31,643 bases of DNA, from assembly GCA_905203645.1 (NCBI GenBank), contig CAJKWP010000005.1:1-31643 (forward strand), in the 5' to 3' direction. Each line of letters opens with the position of its first letter. The first letter of the stretch is position 1. Positions 23,493-29,708 of this stretch are shown in pieces. The DNA comes from an uncultured Christensenella sp. (GTDB taxonomy: Bacteria; Bacillota; Clostridia; Christensenellales; UBA1242). Position numbers and translations under genes: made by a program. The notes under the pieces were generated by a model, which was not told the DNA's origin, made no database searches, and was given only the letters and a program-made list of their open reading frames with translations.

Positions 23493-25334
23493 ATGAACGA
23501 AGTTTTGAAACAAAGAATTGCCGAATTGCCAAAAAACAGTGGCGTTTATGTCATGCGAAACAAGGACGGACAAGTTATCTATGTTGGCAAAGCAAAAAAT
23601 TTGAAAAACAGGGTGAGCCAATACTTCAACCACAGCAAAAAATTGCAAAAGGTCGAAAACATGGTTTCCAATGTCTATTCACTTGATTATTTTGTCACAC
23701 TTTCCGAAAGTGACGCATTGGCACTTGAATCCAACCTTATAAAAAAATATCAGCCGTTTTATAATATACTCCTAAAGGATAGCAAAACGTTCGCATATAT
23801 AAAGCTTTCAAAAAATGATGACTTTCCAAAATTTGAAATCACACGCAAACTTACAAAAAACGCAAGATTTTTCGGACCATATATTTCGGGCATAAGTGCA
23901 CACGAAATCTTGAAGATTATCAACCTTGCATATCCCCTTCGCACTTGCAACACAAAAATAAATCAAAACAAGCCAAAAGAACGACCTTGCCTAAATTTTG
24001 ATTTGGGACTTTGCCTTGCACCTTGCGCAAACAAAATTTCAAAACAAGAATATGCAAAAATCGTAAACAAAGCAATTGCATTTTTGAATGGTGACACCGC
24101 CGAAACCGAAAAAATATTGCAACAAAAAATGCTTGCAAACAGTCAAAATCAAAACTTTGAACAAGCACTTTTGTTTCGTGACAGACTCAAAATGATTGAA
24201 AAACTCAAAGAAAAAACTGTTGCAAATATGCCAAAACTTTTGGAAATGGACGTATTTTGTTTTTATACGGACAACATCAATTCGGCTCTCAGCGTGATTG
24301 TATGTCGTGGTGGCAAAATTTTGGGTGTACAAAATTACACCATTTTTACGTCATCACAAACACCAAACGAAATTATGTCGTCTTTCATTATGCAATACTA
24401 TGCACACACTCTTGTGCCAAAAGAAATTCTGGTCAATGTGATGCCAAGTTTTGAACAAGGCTTGCAACAATCACTTTTTGAAAAACGCCAAAGCAAAACA
24501 AATATTTGCTTGCCACAAAAAGGCTACAAAGCAAGTTTGGTGAAAATGGGTGAACAAAACGCAAAAAATCACTTGGAAATTTCGATTATGCAAGAAAAGA
24601 AAAATTATGACAACACGCTTGGCGCTTTGCATTTGCTTCAAGAAAAATTGTCTTTGAAAAAACTGCCTTACAGAATCGAATGTTACGATATTTCAAACAC
24701 CAGCGGTGTTGACAGCGTTGCGTCCATGGTCGTTTTGACAAACGGCAAACCCGACCACAAAAGTTATCGAAGATTCAAAATCAAAACAATTGAAGGTCCA
24801 AACGATTTTGGAAGCATGAAAGAAGTCATGACCCGCCGTCTTGAAAGACTGGGCGACGACCGTTTTGGGGCAAAACCCGACCTTATTATGCTTGACGGTG
24901 GAAAAGGTCAACTTTCCAGTGGCGTGCAAATTTTGGAAGATTTCAAAAAAACACACTTTGACCCCGATATCGAAATGATAAGCCTTGCAAAACAATTTGA
25001 AGAAGTATATCTTCCCCACCAGTCCACACCAGTCATGCTTGACCGCAACAGCAAAGCGTTGAAACTGCTTATAAATCTTCGTGACGAATCTCACCGCTTT
25101 GCAATCACCTTTCACAAAAATTTGCACACAAAAAATTCGCTTTCAAGTTTTTTGGACAACCTTGAAGGTGTTGGCAAAATACGCAGACAAAATTTGTTAA
25201 AGACGTTCAAAACGACGCAAAAAATAAAGTCCGCCACCATCGACGAACTTATGCGTGTTCCCGGCATATCCCTGAACCTTGCCCGCAGCATTTACAGCCA
25301 ACTCCACAAAGACGACAACGTTGACGAACAATAA
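23493..25334 (+). CDS. uvrC: UvrABC system subunit C, excinuclease
   Basis: Makes both incisions around bulky DNA lesions in nucleotide excision repair, after loading by UvrA/UvrB. The 613-residue product is full length. Domains: GIY-YIG nuclease at 10-95 (GVYVMRNKDGQVIYVGKAKN, LKNRV, ALALESNLIK); a cysteine cluster matching the FeS ligands (LRTCNT, then RPCLNFDLGLCLAPC); the UVR/UvrB-binding segment near 195-235; the RNase H-like endonuclease domain with YDISNTSG and IMLDGGKGQL; and the tandem helix-hairpin-helix at the end (LEGVGKIRRQNLLK, VPGISLNLARSI). The start at 23493 fits the family N-terminus exactly. It lacks any Shine-Dalgarno and stands divergent from the SPFH gene. Confidence 0.97.
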   Translation: MNEVLKQRIAELPKNSGVYVMRNKDGQVIYVGKAKNLKNRVSQYFNHSKKLQKVENMVSNVYSLDYFVTLSESDALALESNLIKKYQPFYNILLKDSKTFAYIKLSKNDDFPKFEITRKLTKNARFFGPYISGISAHEILKIINLAYPLRTCNTKINQNKPKERPCLNFDLGLCLAPCANKISKQEYAKIVNKAIAFLNGDTAETEKILQQKMLANSQNQNFEQALLFRDRLKMIEKLKEKTVANMPKLLEMDVFCFYTDNINSALSVIVCRGGKILGVQNYTIFTSSQTPNEIMSSFIMQYYAHTLVPKEILVNVMPSFEQGLQQSLFEKRQSKTNICLPQKGYKASLVKMGEQNAKNHLEISIMQEKKNYDNTLGALHLLQEKLSLKKLPYRIECYDISNTSGVDSVASMVVLTNGKPDHKSYRRFKIKTIEGPNDFGSMKEVMTRRLERLGDDRFGAKPDLIMLDGGKGQLSSGVQILEDFKKTHFDPDIEMISLAKQFEEVYLPHQSTPVMLDRNSKALKLLINLRDESHRFAITFHKNLHTKNSLSSFLDNLEGVGKIRRQNLLKTFKTTQKIKSATIDELMRVPGISLNLARSIYSQLHKDDNVDEQ

Positions 25335-25429
25335 ACAAACAATTCAAGGGTTTTCAATTTTATCAAAATGCGCTATTCGCCCCAGAAAATGTAATAATTT
25401 ACAATTATCCGGAGCAAATTAAGCAAAAA
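25335..25429 (+). other. convergent intergenic gap
   Basis: 95 bases between uvrC and the duplicated-domain gene. It holds a small dyad TGTAA-TAAT-TTACA (around 25390-25404), but no T-run terminator and no coding frame I can support. It marks the change from housekeeping to accessory genes. Confidence 0.4.
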
Positions 25430-25915
25430 TCAGTCAATAATTTTCAAATCACTGACTTTTACGGATATGCAATCTCCATAACAGTTCCCATCTTGGTCAA
25501 TACCCGAAAGGTCAACTTCTACGTAATCTTGTACCGCATAGTCGTCCATTACGCAACCTATATCTCCTTTGTGTATCCCATATTTTGAATATTTGTTGTC
25601 TTCAACCAACAACTCAACGTTGTCGTACGCTTTGACACACAAAGATTTAAATTTTTCTTTTGTTTTTGAAAGTATACTTTCAAATTTCAAATTCAGTTCT
25701 GTTATTATATTTTTCGGTAACTTTTCCTTTTCTTCGGCAACGTCGTTTTCGTTTATTTTTATAATTATATAATCGCCTTGATTTTTTGGATTAAAAAACA
25801 AAACGTTCAGCACGTTGTAACTACGTTCCAAAACAATCCCGTGCATATTCTTTTCAAGATTGTATTGCTTGTAAGGCTCTTCGTTTTTCAATATTATCAA
25901 ATCAAATTTTTTCAT
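25430..25915 (-). CDS. DUF4926-like protein with internal duplication
   Basis: 161 residues, soluble. Two halves share one pattern: FDLIILKNEEPYKQYNLEKN, HGIV, GDYIIIKINENDV in the first, and NVELLVEDNKYSKYGIHKGD, IGCV, GDCISVKVSDLKII in the second. Each looks like the small SH3-like barrel of DUF4926 proteins ([DN]-[LV]-hh-L ... G-h-V ... V ... D-L). A charged helix links them (FESILSKTKEKFKSLC). DUF4926-type proteins are frequent in small accessory loci, often near nucleases or immunity genes. It begins five bases after the XRE gene and is cotranscribed with it. The function is not known. Confidence 0.6.
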   Translation of the reverse strand: MKKFDLIILKNEEPYKQYNLEKNMHGIVLERSYNVLNVLFFNPKNQGDYIIIKINENDVAEEKEKLPKNIITELNLKFESILSKTKEKFKSLCVKAYDNVELLVEDNKYSKYGIHKGDIGCVMDDYAVQDYVEVDLSGIDQDGNCYGDCISVKVSDLKIID

Positions 25916-25920
25916 TTTCC

Positions 25921-26124
25921 CTAATCTTCCAAACCGATCAAGTAATCAGCCGAACAACCGAAAAATTGACAAAGTATAACAATGCTGTCAATGCTTGGAA
26001 CTCTCAAATTCTTTTCCCAACGATTTATACACGCAGCACTTATATTTATTTCTTTTGACAATTCATTTTGAGTAAGTTTTTTGCTTTCCCTTAACTCTTT
26101 CAATCTTTCCGAAAATTTATTCAT
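25921..26124 (-). CDS. XRE-family transcriptional regulator
   Basis: 67 residues, one helix-turn-helix domain of Cro/C1 type filling the protein: FSERLKELRESKKLTQNELS, INISAACINRWEKNLRVPS, then a dimerisation-like FFGCSADYLIGLED end. It is DNA binding in the cytoplasm. The ATG at 26124 is used; a frame from 26139 starts inside the promoter region. The intergenic region to the divergent XRE gene holds three copies of TACCANNTGGTA, its likely operators, so the gene is probably autoregulated. Confidence 0.88.
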   Translation of the reverse strand: MNKFSERLKELRESKKLTQNELSKEINISAACINRWEKNLRVPSIDSIVILCQFFGCSADYLIGLED

Positions 26125-26138
26125 AATCTTACAAAACA

Positions 26139-26146
26139 AGTATATA
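26139..26146 (-). promoter_or_regulatory. probable -10 region of the leftward XRE transcript
   Basis: Minus strand TGGTATATACT offers TATACT (26139-26144) or an extended TG-G-TATATA. It overlaps operator 1, and no good -35 box is visible. The leader to the ATG at 26124 would be about eight bases. Confidence 0.4.
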
Positions 26147-26213
26147 CCAAATGGTAGTAAAATACTTGACTTTTACCAAATGGTAAAATATAATATATTT
26201 ATACCAATTGGTA
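26145..26213. promoter_or_regulatory. three-copy operator TACCANNTGGTA
   Basis: Copies at 26145-26156 and 26174-26185 (both TACCAAATGGTA) and 26202-26213 (TACCAATTGGTA, a perfect palindrome). Their centres are 29 and 28 bases apart, close to whole helical turns, so bound dimers would lie on nearly the same face. Copy 1 overlaps the leftward -10, copy 2 lies in the spacer of the rightward promoter, and copy 3 lies in the leader just before AAGGAG. Confidence 0.85.
26166..26194 (+). promoter_or_regulatory. promoter of the rightward XRE gene
   Basis: TTGACT (26166-26171), 17 bases, TATAAT (26189-26194). The spacer contains operator copy 2, so a bound repressor would block RNA polymerase. Confidence 0.85.
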
Positions 26214-26225
26214 AAAGGAGTAAAA

Positions 26226-26429
26226 ATGAAAAAACTTATTAAAACGGAATTGATTGAAAATTATTTGAAAGAAAAGAACCTAAACAAATCCCGATTTTGT
26301 AAAGAGTGCAAAATCAGTACAGGAACTTTAAACAAAATCTTGTCAAATAAAGAAAATTTCAGAATAAATGCTCTTTTCAAAATCGCAAGAACCCTTGGCA
26401 TCCAAGTTTTTGAATTGTTCAAATCCTAG
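26226..26429 (+). CDS. small XRE/Cro-type HTH protein
   Basis: 67 residues. MKKLIKTELIENYLKEKNLN leads into a helix-turn-helix (KSRFCKECKISTGTLNKILS, FRINALFKIARTLGIQVFEL). Compact Cro-like proteins of this kind usually repress or antagonise a partner regulator. It is divergent from the 25921-26124 XRE gene over a shared operator region, the classic layout of a two-regulator switch. The ATG at 26226 has AAGGAG five bases upstream; an extension to 26208 lies inside operator 3. The downstream hairpin element may end its transcript. Confidence 0.85.
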   Translation: MKKLIKTELIENYLKEKNLNKSRFCKECKISTGTLNKILSNKENFRINALFKIARTLGIQVFELFKS

Positions 26430-26499
26430 ATGATTAACTATCATCACAATGATACATTGTCAATCAATTATGATAATTTTATATCATTCCAATGATACA
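26430..26499. promoter_or_regulatory. cluster of six ATGATA/TATCAT half-sites
   Basis: Half-sites at 26430 (ATGATT), 26439 (TATCAT), 26449 (ATGATA), 26470 (ATGATA), 26482 (TATCAT) and 26492 (ATGATA). Two form near-identical 18-base dyads, TATCATCACAATGATACA (26439-26456) and TATCATTCCAATGATACA (26482-26499), with centres 43 bases apart. The second ends just before a TATTATAAT -10 sequence. Probably a regulator-binding array; the regulator is unknown. Confidence 0.65.
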
Positions 26500-26503
26500 C
26501 TAT

Positions 26504-26509
26504 TATAAT
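26504..26509 (+). promoter_or_regulatory. -10 box for a possible small RNA
   Basis: TATAAT within TATTATAAT. The expected +1 (near 26516) is two or three bases before the first paired base of the long hairpin. No good -35 hexamer is present; the dyad at 26482-26499 occupies that region, as expected if an activator is required. Confidence 0.45.
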
Positions 26510-26518
26510 AAAAAGTTT

Positions 26519-26651
26519 CTTTTAACGTGAAAAAAGGCACACAGTACAAGGCTCGGCATGATTTTGACAAGGGAGTTTAGTATTTCCTAAATGACCTTGG
26601 CAAAATCATGACAGTAAACGCAGTAATGTGTGCCTTTTTTCGCGTTAAAAG
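26519..26651 (+). ncRNA. long hairpin element, candidate structured RNA and bidirectional terminator
   Basis: Arms 26519-26543 and 26627-26651 pair over 25 base pairs with one G-U and no bulge. Inside, an asymmetric internal loop (13 against 16 bases) is followed by CATGATTTTG with CAAAATCATG (10 pairs), an A-G mismatch, CAAGG with CCTTG, a tandem GA/GA mismatch, GTTTAG with CTAAAT, and a six-base loop. AAAAAAGGCACACA and TGTGTGCCTTTTTT make both strands end in a T-run, so it can stop transcripts from either side. It does not match tRNA, SRP, tmRNA or RNase P signatures. Strand is set by the -10 at 26504; it could instead be a terminator only, or a small palindromic mobile repeat. Confidence 0.55.
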
Positions 26652-27112
26652 CGGAAGCGGATTAACCTGTCGACAATATCCGACAAATACTCACCACTTT
26701 GCAAGACAATTTTGTTTGGACAATCTTCGTCTTCGATTTCTTCGATATAACGTTCCCAATTTGAAAAGAATTCGGTGATAAATTCACGTGGATAATGGTT
26801 TTTTATTGCTCTTTCCATAAAGTCGCGTTTTGCGATGCGATTTGGATAAACAAGGTAATATTTTTGTCCAAGTTGATTGAGAAGATGCATACACTTGTCC
26901 GAACTTTTTATACAAACAATTTCGTAATCATAAGTAAGTGCCATTGCACAATCAACATAAATTTTTTCCCAACCCGGTTGCTTTTTGAAAAATTTTGCAT
27001 CCAAGTCATAAAACTTTACGTCAGGACGATAAAAATTTACAGACGATTTACCAATGCCAAAGAAACCACAAACTATAACGCCTTTGCGTTTGATATCGCT
27101 TTCAAATTCCAT
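26645..27112 (-). CDS. P-loop protein, kinase-like, of phage/accessory type
   Basis: 155 residues. A Walker A motif GFFGIGKSS stands at about 16-24, then KFYDLDAKFF (a likely Walker-B-like or substrate Asp pair), and later YYLVYPNRIAKRDFMERAIKN, which resembles the lid part of small nucleoside-kinase-like phage proteins (IxYxLVYP ... K-x-x-[YF]-hxR). Phosphotransfer is therefore plausible, but the substrate is unknown. The ATG at 27112 has AGGTGG upstream, starting inside the stop of the preceding gene, so the two are coupled. The stop codon falls within the 3' arm of the hairpin element. Confidence 0.6.
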   Translation of the reverse strand: MEFESDIKRKGVIVCGFFGIGKSSVNFYRPDVKFYDLDAKFFKKQPGWEKIYVDCAMALTYDYEIVCIKSSDKCMHLLNQLGQKYYLVYPNRIAKRDFMERAIKNHYPREFITEFFSNWERYIEEIEDEDCPNKIVLQSGEYLSDIVDRLIRFRF

Positions 27113-27122
27113 TTTTCACCAC

Positions 27123-27506
27123 CTAACTGTGGAATTCGCCAATACGGAAACCTTTTTCCTCGCGTTCTTTTTCAACAAGGTCCGAAATCAAATCTCTTAC
27201 CATAAAAGGATTTTTTACACGAATAATGTCAAAGTATTCCATACTTTCATCTTTACAATACAAAAGAATACTTCCAACGTTGAACATACGGTCGAAAACT
27301 GACTGTCTGAGCGATATATCAAAAACACGATAAAGCATAACTTCTTCGTGCCTTGTTGACAAAAGTCCAGTATCATAAAAAAGTTTAAGCCAAACACCCT
27401 CTTTTTCGACTATTGAATATCGTGTAAGTGAAATTGGCAAACCAAAGTATCTTTTTTTGTCAGTCCAAAGAACTTTTGTTCCTTCACCAAAAATTTTTTT
27501 GTTCAT
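27123..27506 (-). CDS. bacterial PH-domain protein (bPH_2/YdbS-like)
   Basis: 127 residues, soluble. The pattern RYSIVEKEGVWLKLFYDTGLLSTRHEEVMLYRVFDI, then VGSILLYCKDESMEYFDIIRV and a final helix, matches the bacterial pleckstrin-homology fold of YdbS/YdbT-type proteins (turn, G-L-hS-R-xE-E, L-x-R-h-x-D-h). Here it lacks the membrane helices usually found with it. GGGGGA stands before the ATG. First gene of a two-gene operon with the P-loop protein. Role unknown; a lipid- or protein-binding adaptor is possible. Confidence 0.65.
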   Translation of the reverse strand: MNKKIFGEGTKVLWTDKKRYFGLPISLTRYSIVEKEGVWLKLFYDTGLLSTRHEEVMLYRVFDISLRQSVFDRMFNVGSILLYCKDESMEYFDIIRVKNPFMVRDLISDLVEKEREEKGFRIGEFHS

Positions 27507-27538
27507 AAATCCCCCAAAATTAGATTGTGTATAGGTAT

Positions 27539-27567
27539 AATATATTTCAAAACCGCCAAAAAGTCAA
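27539..27567 (-). promoter_or_regulatory. promoter of the PH-domain/P-loop operon
   Basis: Minus strand TTGACT (27562-27567), 17 bases, TATATT (27539-27544). Confidence 0.65.
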
Positions 27568-27632
27568 TTTGTTTTTTTAATATGATTTGGTTACAATTTT
27601 ACAATACTTTTCATTGCAGGGACAACACTGAG

Positions 27633-28490
27633 TCAAATATTATCTTCTTTTGTAAGATTGTTCATTTGTTTTTCGATAAAAACTTGATTTGCAATAACGT
27701 TCAAAATGCTTTTTATCATCTTGTCAAGTTGACTCTGTGCCGAATAATCTGCGGGCGCAACAAAATTTACTCTGCCATCAAAATAAATCTTTTCGGCTGT
27801 CTTTTTCGCATGAGTTGATTGTGGATTGTAAACGCAAACCGAAAATCCACCTTTTGATTTTATAAGTTTCATGCATGGGATATCTGTTTGACCGTCACCA
27901 AGATAAATCATATGTTTGTAAGGCAATTTTTTTTGTTCGTCAACATAATCATTGACCGCGGAAGAATTGTTCAAATCATCAAGTTGATTTTTGCGGATAC
28001 GGTAAATGTACTGAGTTTTGTTTGTATAATTGACCGCTTGCTTGGGCCAATAAGGCTTTCCTTCCTTGTCATAACAATAACTGCACGCAAATATTTTTTT
28101 GAAATATTTGGCAATCGAACTGCCTTTTATGATATCCGTCATTCCACTTGATATTATGTAATGCTCAATTTCAAGTCCCAAACTTTTACCATAGCTGTTT
28201 ATACGTTCAAACCAATTTTGCACACCGTCAAAAAAGTCAATAGTTTTTCCATACTCCATAAGTGTTTGGCTGTCCATTTTGATGTTTTTTTGATTTGCTT
28301 TTTGCATTATCACGTAAAGATACGCAAGTACTCCGTCCATATTTTCGGTTTTGCCGACAGTATTTACATTCTCCCAAAAATCGTCTTTTTGTTCACCCAA
28401 AAGTGGAATAAGTGAATAATCTTGCATATAGCCTTTGGAAAGCGTTTCATCAAAGTCATACATAAATGCAACGGTTTTGTTTGTTTCCAT
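27633..28490 (-). CDS. HAD-superfamily phosphatase
   Basis: 285 residues, cytoplasmic. HAD motifs: I, FMYDFDETLS (nucleophile and acid Asp near 12 and 14); II, YIISSGMTD; III/IV, IYLGDGQTDIPCM. A helical cap of about 90 residues sits between motifs I and II (DFWENVNTVGKTENMD, FFDGVQNWFERINSYG). The layout is that of subfamily I phosphatases related to phosphoserine phosphatase, but no substrate residue is diagnostic. AAAGGAAA stands four bases before the ATG. Apparently monocistronic, with a weak promoter at 28505-28534. Confidence 0.85.
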   Translation of the reverse strand: METNKTVAFMYDFDETLSKGYMQDYSLIPLLGEQKDDFWENVNTVGKTENMDGVLAYLYVIMQKANQKNIKMDSQTLMEYGKTIDFFDGVQNWFERINSYGKSLGLEIEHYIISSGMTDIIKGSSIAKYFKKIFACSYCYDKEGKPYWPKQAVNYTNKTQYIYRIRKNQLDDLNNSSAVNDYVDEQKKLPYKHMIYLGDGQTDIPCMKLIKSKGGFSVCVYNPQSTHAKKTAEKIYFDGRVNFVAPADYSAQSQLDKMIKSILNVIANQVFIEKQMNNLTKEDNI

Positions 28491-28504
28491 AAAATTTCCT
28501 TTGA

Positions 28505-28534
28505 AGTATATTTATTTGAAAATATTGCCAATAA
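28505..28534 (-). promoter_or_regulatory. possible promoter of the HAD gene
   Basis: Minus strand TTATTG (28529-28534), 18 bases, TATACT (28505-28510). Confidence 0.35.
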
Positions 28535-28616
28535 CTCTTTATTTTTTGATTTTTTTTGTATGTTTTTTTAATTTATTGAAAAATATTTGCATAACAAAAT
28601 GCAACGTAAGAAATCG

Positions 28617-28642
28617 AAAAAAAAAGCCGTAGATTATTCGGC
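28617..28642 (-). terminator. terminator overlapping the end of the HTH gene
   Basis: Minus strand GCCG ... CGGC followed by nine T. The 5' arm includes the last codons and the stop at 28634. Confidence 0.65.
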
Positions 28643-28807
28643 ATTTTCTTCAAATACTTTGTTATTTTTGTTAAAAGCAGTAACCCATTTTTCAACTGTT
28701 TTAAGAGGTACTTTGTATTCTTCGGCAGTTTTGATTGTTGATTTTCTTTCAACGCAAATAAGGTGTGCCACTTCGTTTTTCATTTTCTTTTCGTATTGTC
28801 TTGGCAT
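28634..28807 (-). CDS. orphan transposase-type helix-turn-helix protein
   Basis: 57 residues: MPRQYEKKMKNEVAHLICVE, then STIKTAEEYKVPLKTVEKWV and a polar end. This is the HTH_Tnp_1 pattern found at the N-terminus of IS3-family OrfA (K-Y-x-x-x-hK-x-x-hh-x-hh ... hA-xx-h-xV-x-x-x-T-h-x-xW). No OrfB, coiled-coil extension or inverted repeats are nearby, yet it has its own promoter, an excellent AGGAGGG site and a terminator. It is therefore more likely a free-standing regulator than IS debris. Start at 28807 chosen by the ribosome site; the longer frame to 28855 overlaps the promoter. Confidence 0.7.
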   Translation of the reverse strand: MPRQYEKKMKNEVAHLICVERKSTIKTAEEYKVPLKTVEKWVTAFNKNNKVFEENAE

Positions 28808-28841
28808 ATCTCCCTCCTGTAAATTTATGGTGCTTAACATC

Positions 28842-28871
28842 ATAGTATCATACAAAGGGGGTGCGTGTCAA
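28842..28871 (-). promoter_or_regulatory. promoter of the orphan HTH gene
   Basis: Minus strand TTGACA (28866-28871), 18 bases, TACTAT (28842-28847), with an extended TG-A before the -10. Confidence 0.65.
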
Positions 28872-28877
28872 GGGGGT
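28855..28877. repeat. direct repeat AAGGGGGT over the HTH promoter
   Basis: AAGGGGGT at 28855-28862 and again at 28870-28877, 15 bases apart, flanking the -35 box. A G-run this dense is exceptional in the AT-rich surroundings. Candidate binding site, possibly for the HTH protein itself. Confidence 0.5.
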
Positions 28878-28912
28878 TTGACATATTTTTGAAATTTTTT
28901 TTAATATTTTTA

Positions 28913-28940
28913 CAAAAAAAACAAACCAAAAATGGTTTGT
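28913..28940 (-). terminator. terminator of the small coiled-coil operon
   Basis: Minus strand ACAAACCA, four T, TGGTTTGT, then a T-run. It abuts the stop codon at 28941. Confidence 0.8.
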
Positions 28941-29255
28941 CTAATAATATCGTTCTTCGTCTGCTTCTTTTCTTTTTGCAAGCTCATCTTTGAAAATGCG
29001 AAGTGTTTTCCTGACATTTTCAAGTGAATCAACCAAGCGCATATATTTAAATGCCATATTTGAACCTTTCAAATCTTTCATTTCAAGAATTGTTTCACCA
29101 AATTTTTCAATTTCGGAAGTTTTTTGCTTTATAACCTTTTTCAATTCTGAAATCTTTTCTTGAAGTTCACAATCTTCCATCGAAGATGCAAGCGCAACAA
29201 AATACTCTTTTTGTTCTGCTGGTGAAATACCAAAAATCTCTTCACTCTTTTTCAT
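28941..29255 (-). CDS. hypothetical coiled-coil protein
   Basis: 104 residues, charged, predicted as two long helices (CELQEKISELKKVIKQKTSE; FKYMRLVDSLENVRKTLRIF) with a Lys/Glu-rich end. No recognised domain or signal. AAAGGTGG stands four bases before the ATG and follows directly on the stop of the upstream gene. Second of a two-gene operon. Confidence 0.6.
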   Translation of the reverse strand: MKKSEEIFGISPAEQKEYFVALASSMEDCELQEKISELKKVIKQKTSEIEKFGETILEMKDLKGSNMAFKYMRLVDSLENVRKTLRIFKDELAKRKEADEERYY

Positions 29256-29265
29256 TTCGCCACCT

Positions 29266-29541
29266 TTATTTTTCCAAAGAATCGCCTTGTTCTCTTTTTT
29301 CTTTGTTACGTCTTACCTTCACAACACGTATGCAGTAATGCAATTTTTCTTTGTATTCTTTGTAAAGGTTACATGCTTCTTCAAAAACTTCTTTTTCAAC
29401 TTCGTCATCGTGGTCGAATCTTGACATAGCCTTCATAAGATTTTCGTATACTTTCATTTTTGATCTGAGATGTGGAATTCTTCTTTCAATTTTGAATATT
29501 GATTCTTCTCTTATCATTTTTTTGAATTCGTCTGATACCAT
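29266..29541 (-). CDS. hypothetical small helical protein
   Basis: 91 residues, charged and helical (MIREESIFKIERRIPHLRSK, then a Glu/Lys-rich helix). No family recognised. GGAGGGG stands four bases before the ATG. First gene of the operon with the 104-residue protein. Confidence 0.6.
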   Translation of the reverse strand: MVSDEFKKMIREESIFKIERRIPHLRSKMKVYENLMKAMSRFDHDDEVEKEVFEEACNLYKEYKEKLHYCIRVVKVRRNKEKREQGDSLEK

Positions 29542-29569
29542 AATACCCCTCCAAATTTTTTTCGTTGTA

Positions 29570-29597
29570 AGTATAGCACATTTTTTGCAAAAGTCAA
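29570..29597 (-). promoter_or_regulatory. promoter of the small coiled-coil operon
   Basis: Minus strand TTGACT (29592-29597), 16 bases, TATACT (29570-29575). Confidence 0.7.
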
Positions 29598-29708
29598 TAG
29601 TTATAATTCATATTATTTTTTTATACTGATTCAAAACGGTTGTATTTTATGGTATGCGTGCATGTTCTATGACTTAAAAAAAAAATATTGGTTAAAATAA
29701 TTTTTGTT

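Noticed and set aside
26527..26580. 17-codon GTG frame in the 5' half of the hairpin element
   Set aside because: No ribosome site and it ends at a TAG in the loop; base pairing explains the sequence better.
26519..26651. Hairpin as an integron attC site
   Set aside because: TTTTAAC/GTTAAAA ends are superficially similar, but the last position of the GTTRRRY core is wrong and the long uninterrupted outer stem is unlike attC.
26519..26651. Hairpin as 6S, SRP or ribozyme RNA
   Set aside because: Too short or lacking the conserved loop/core bases I know for these; kept as unassigned structure.
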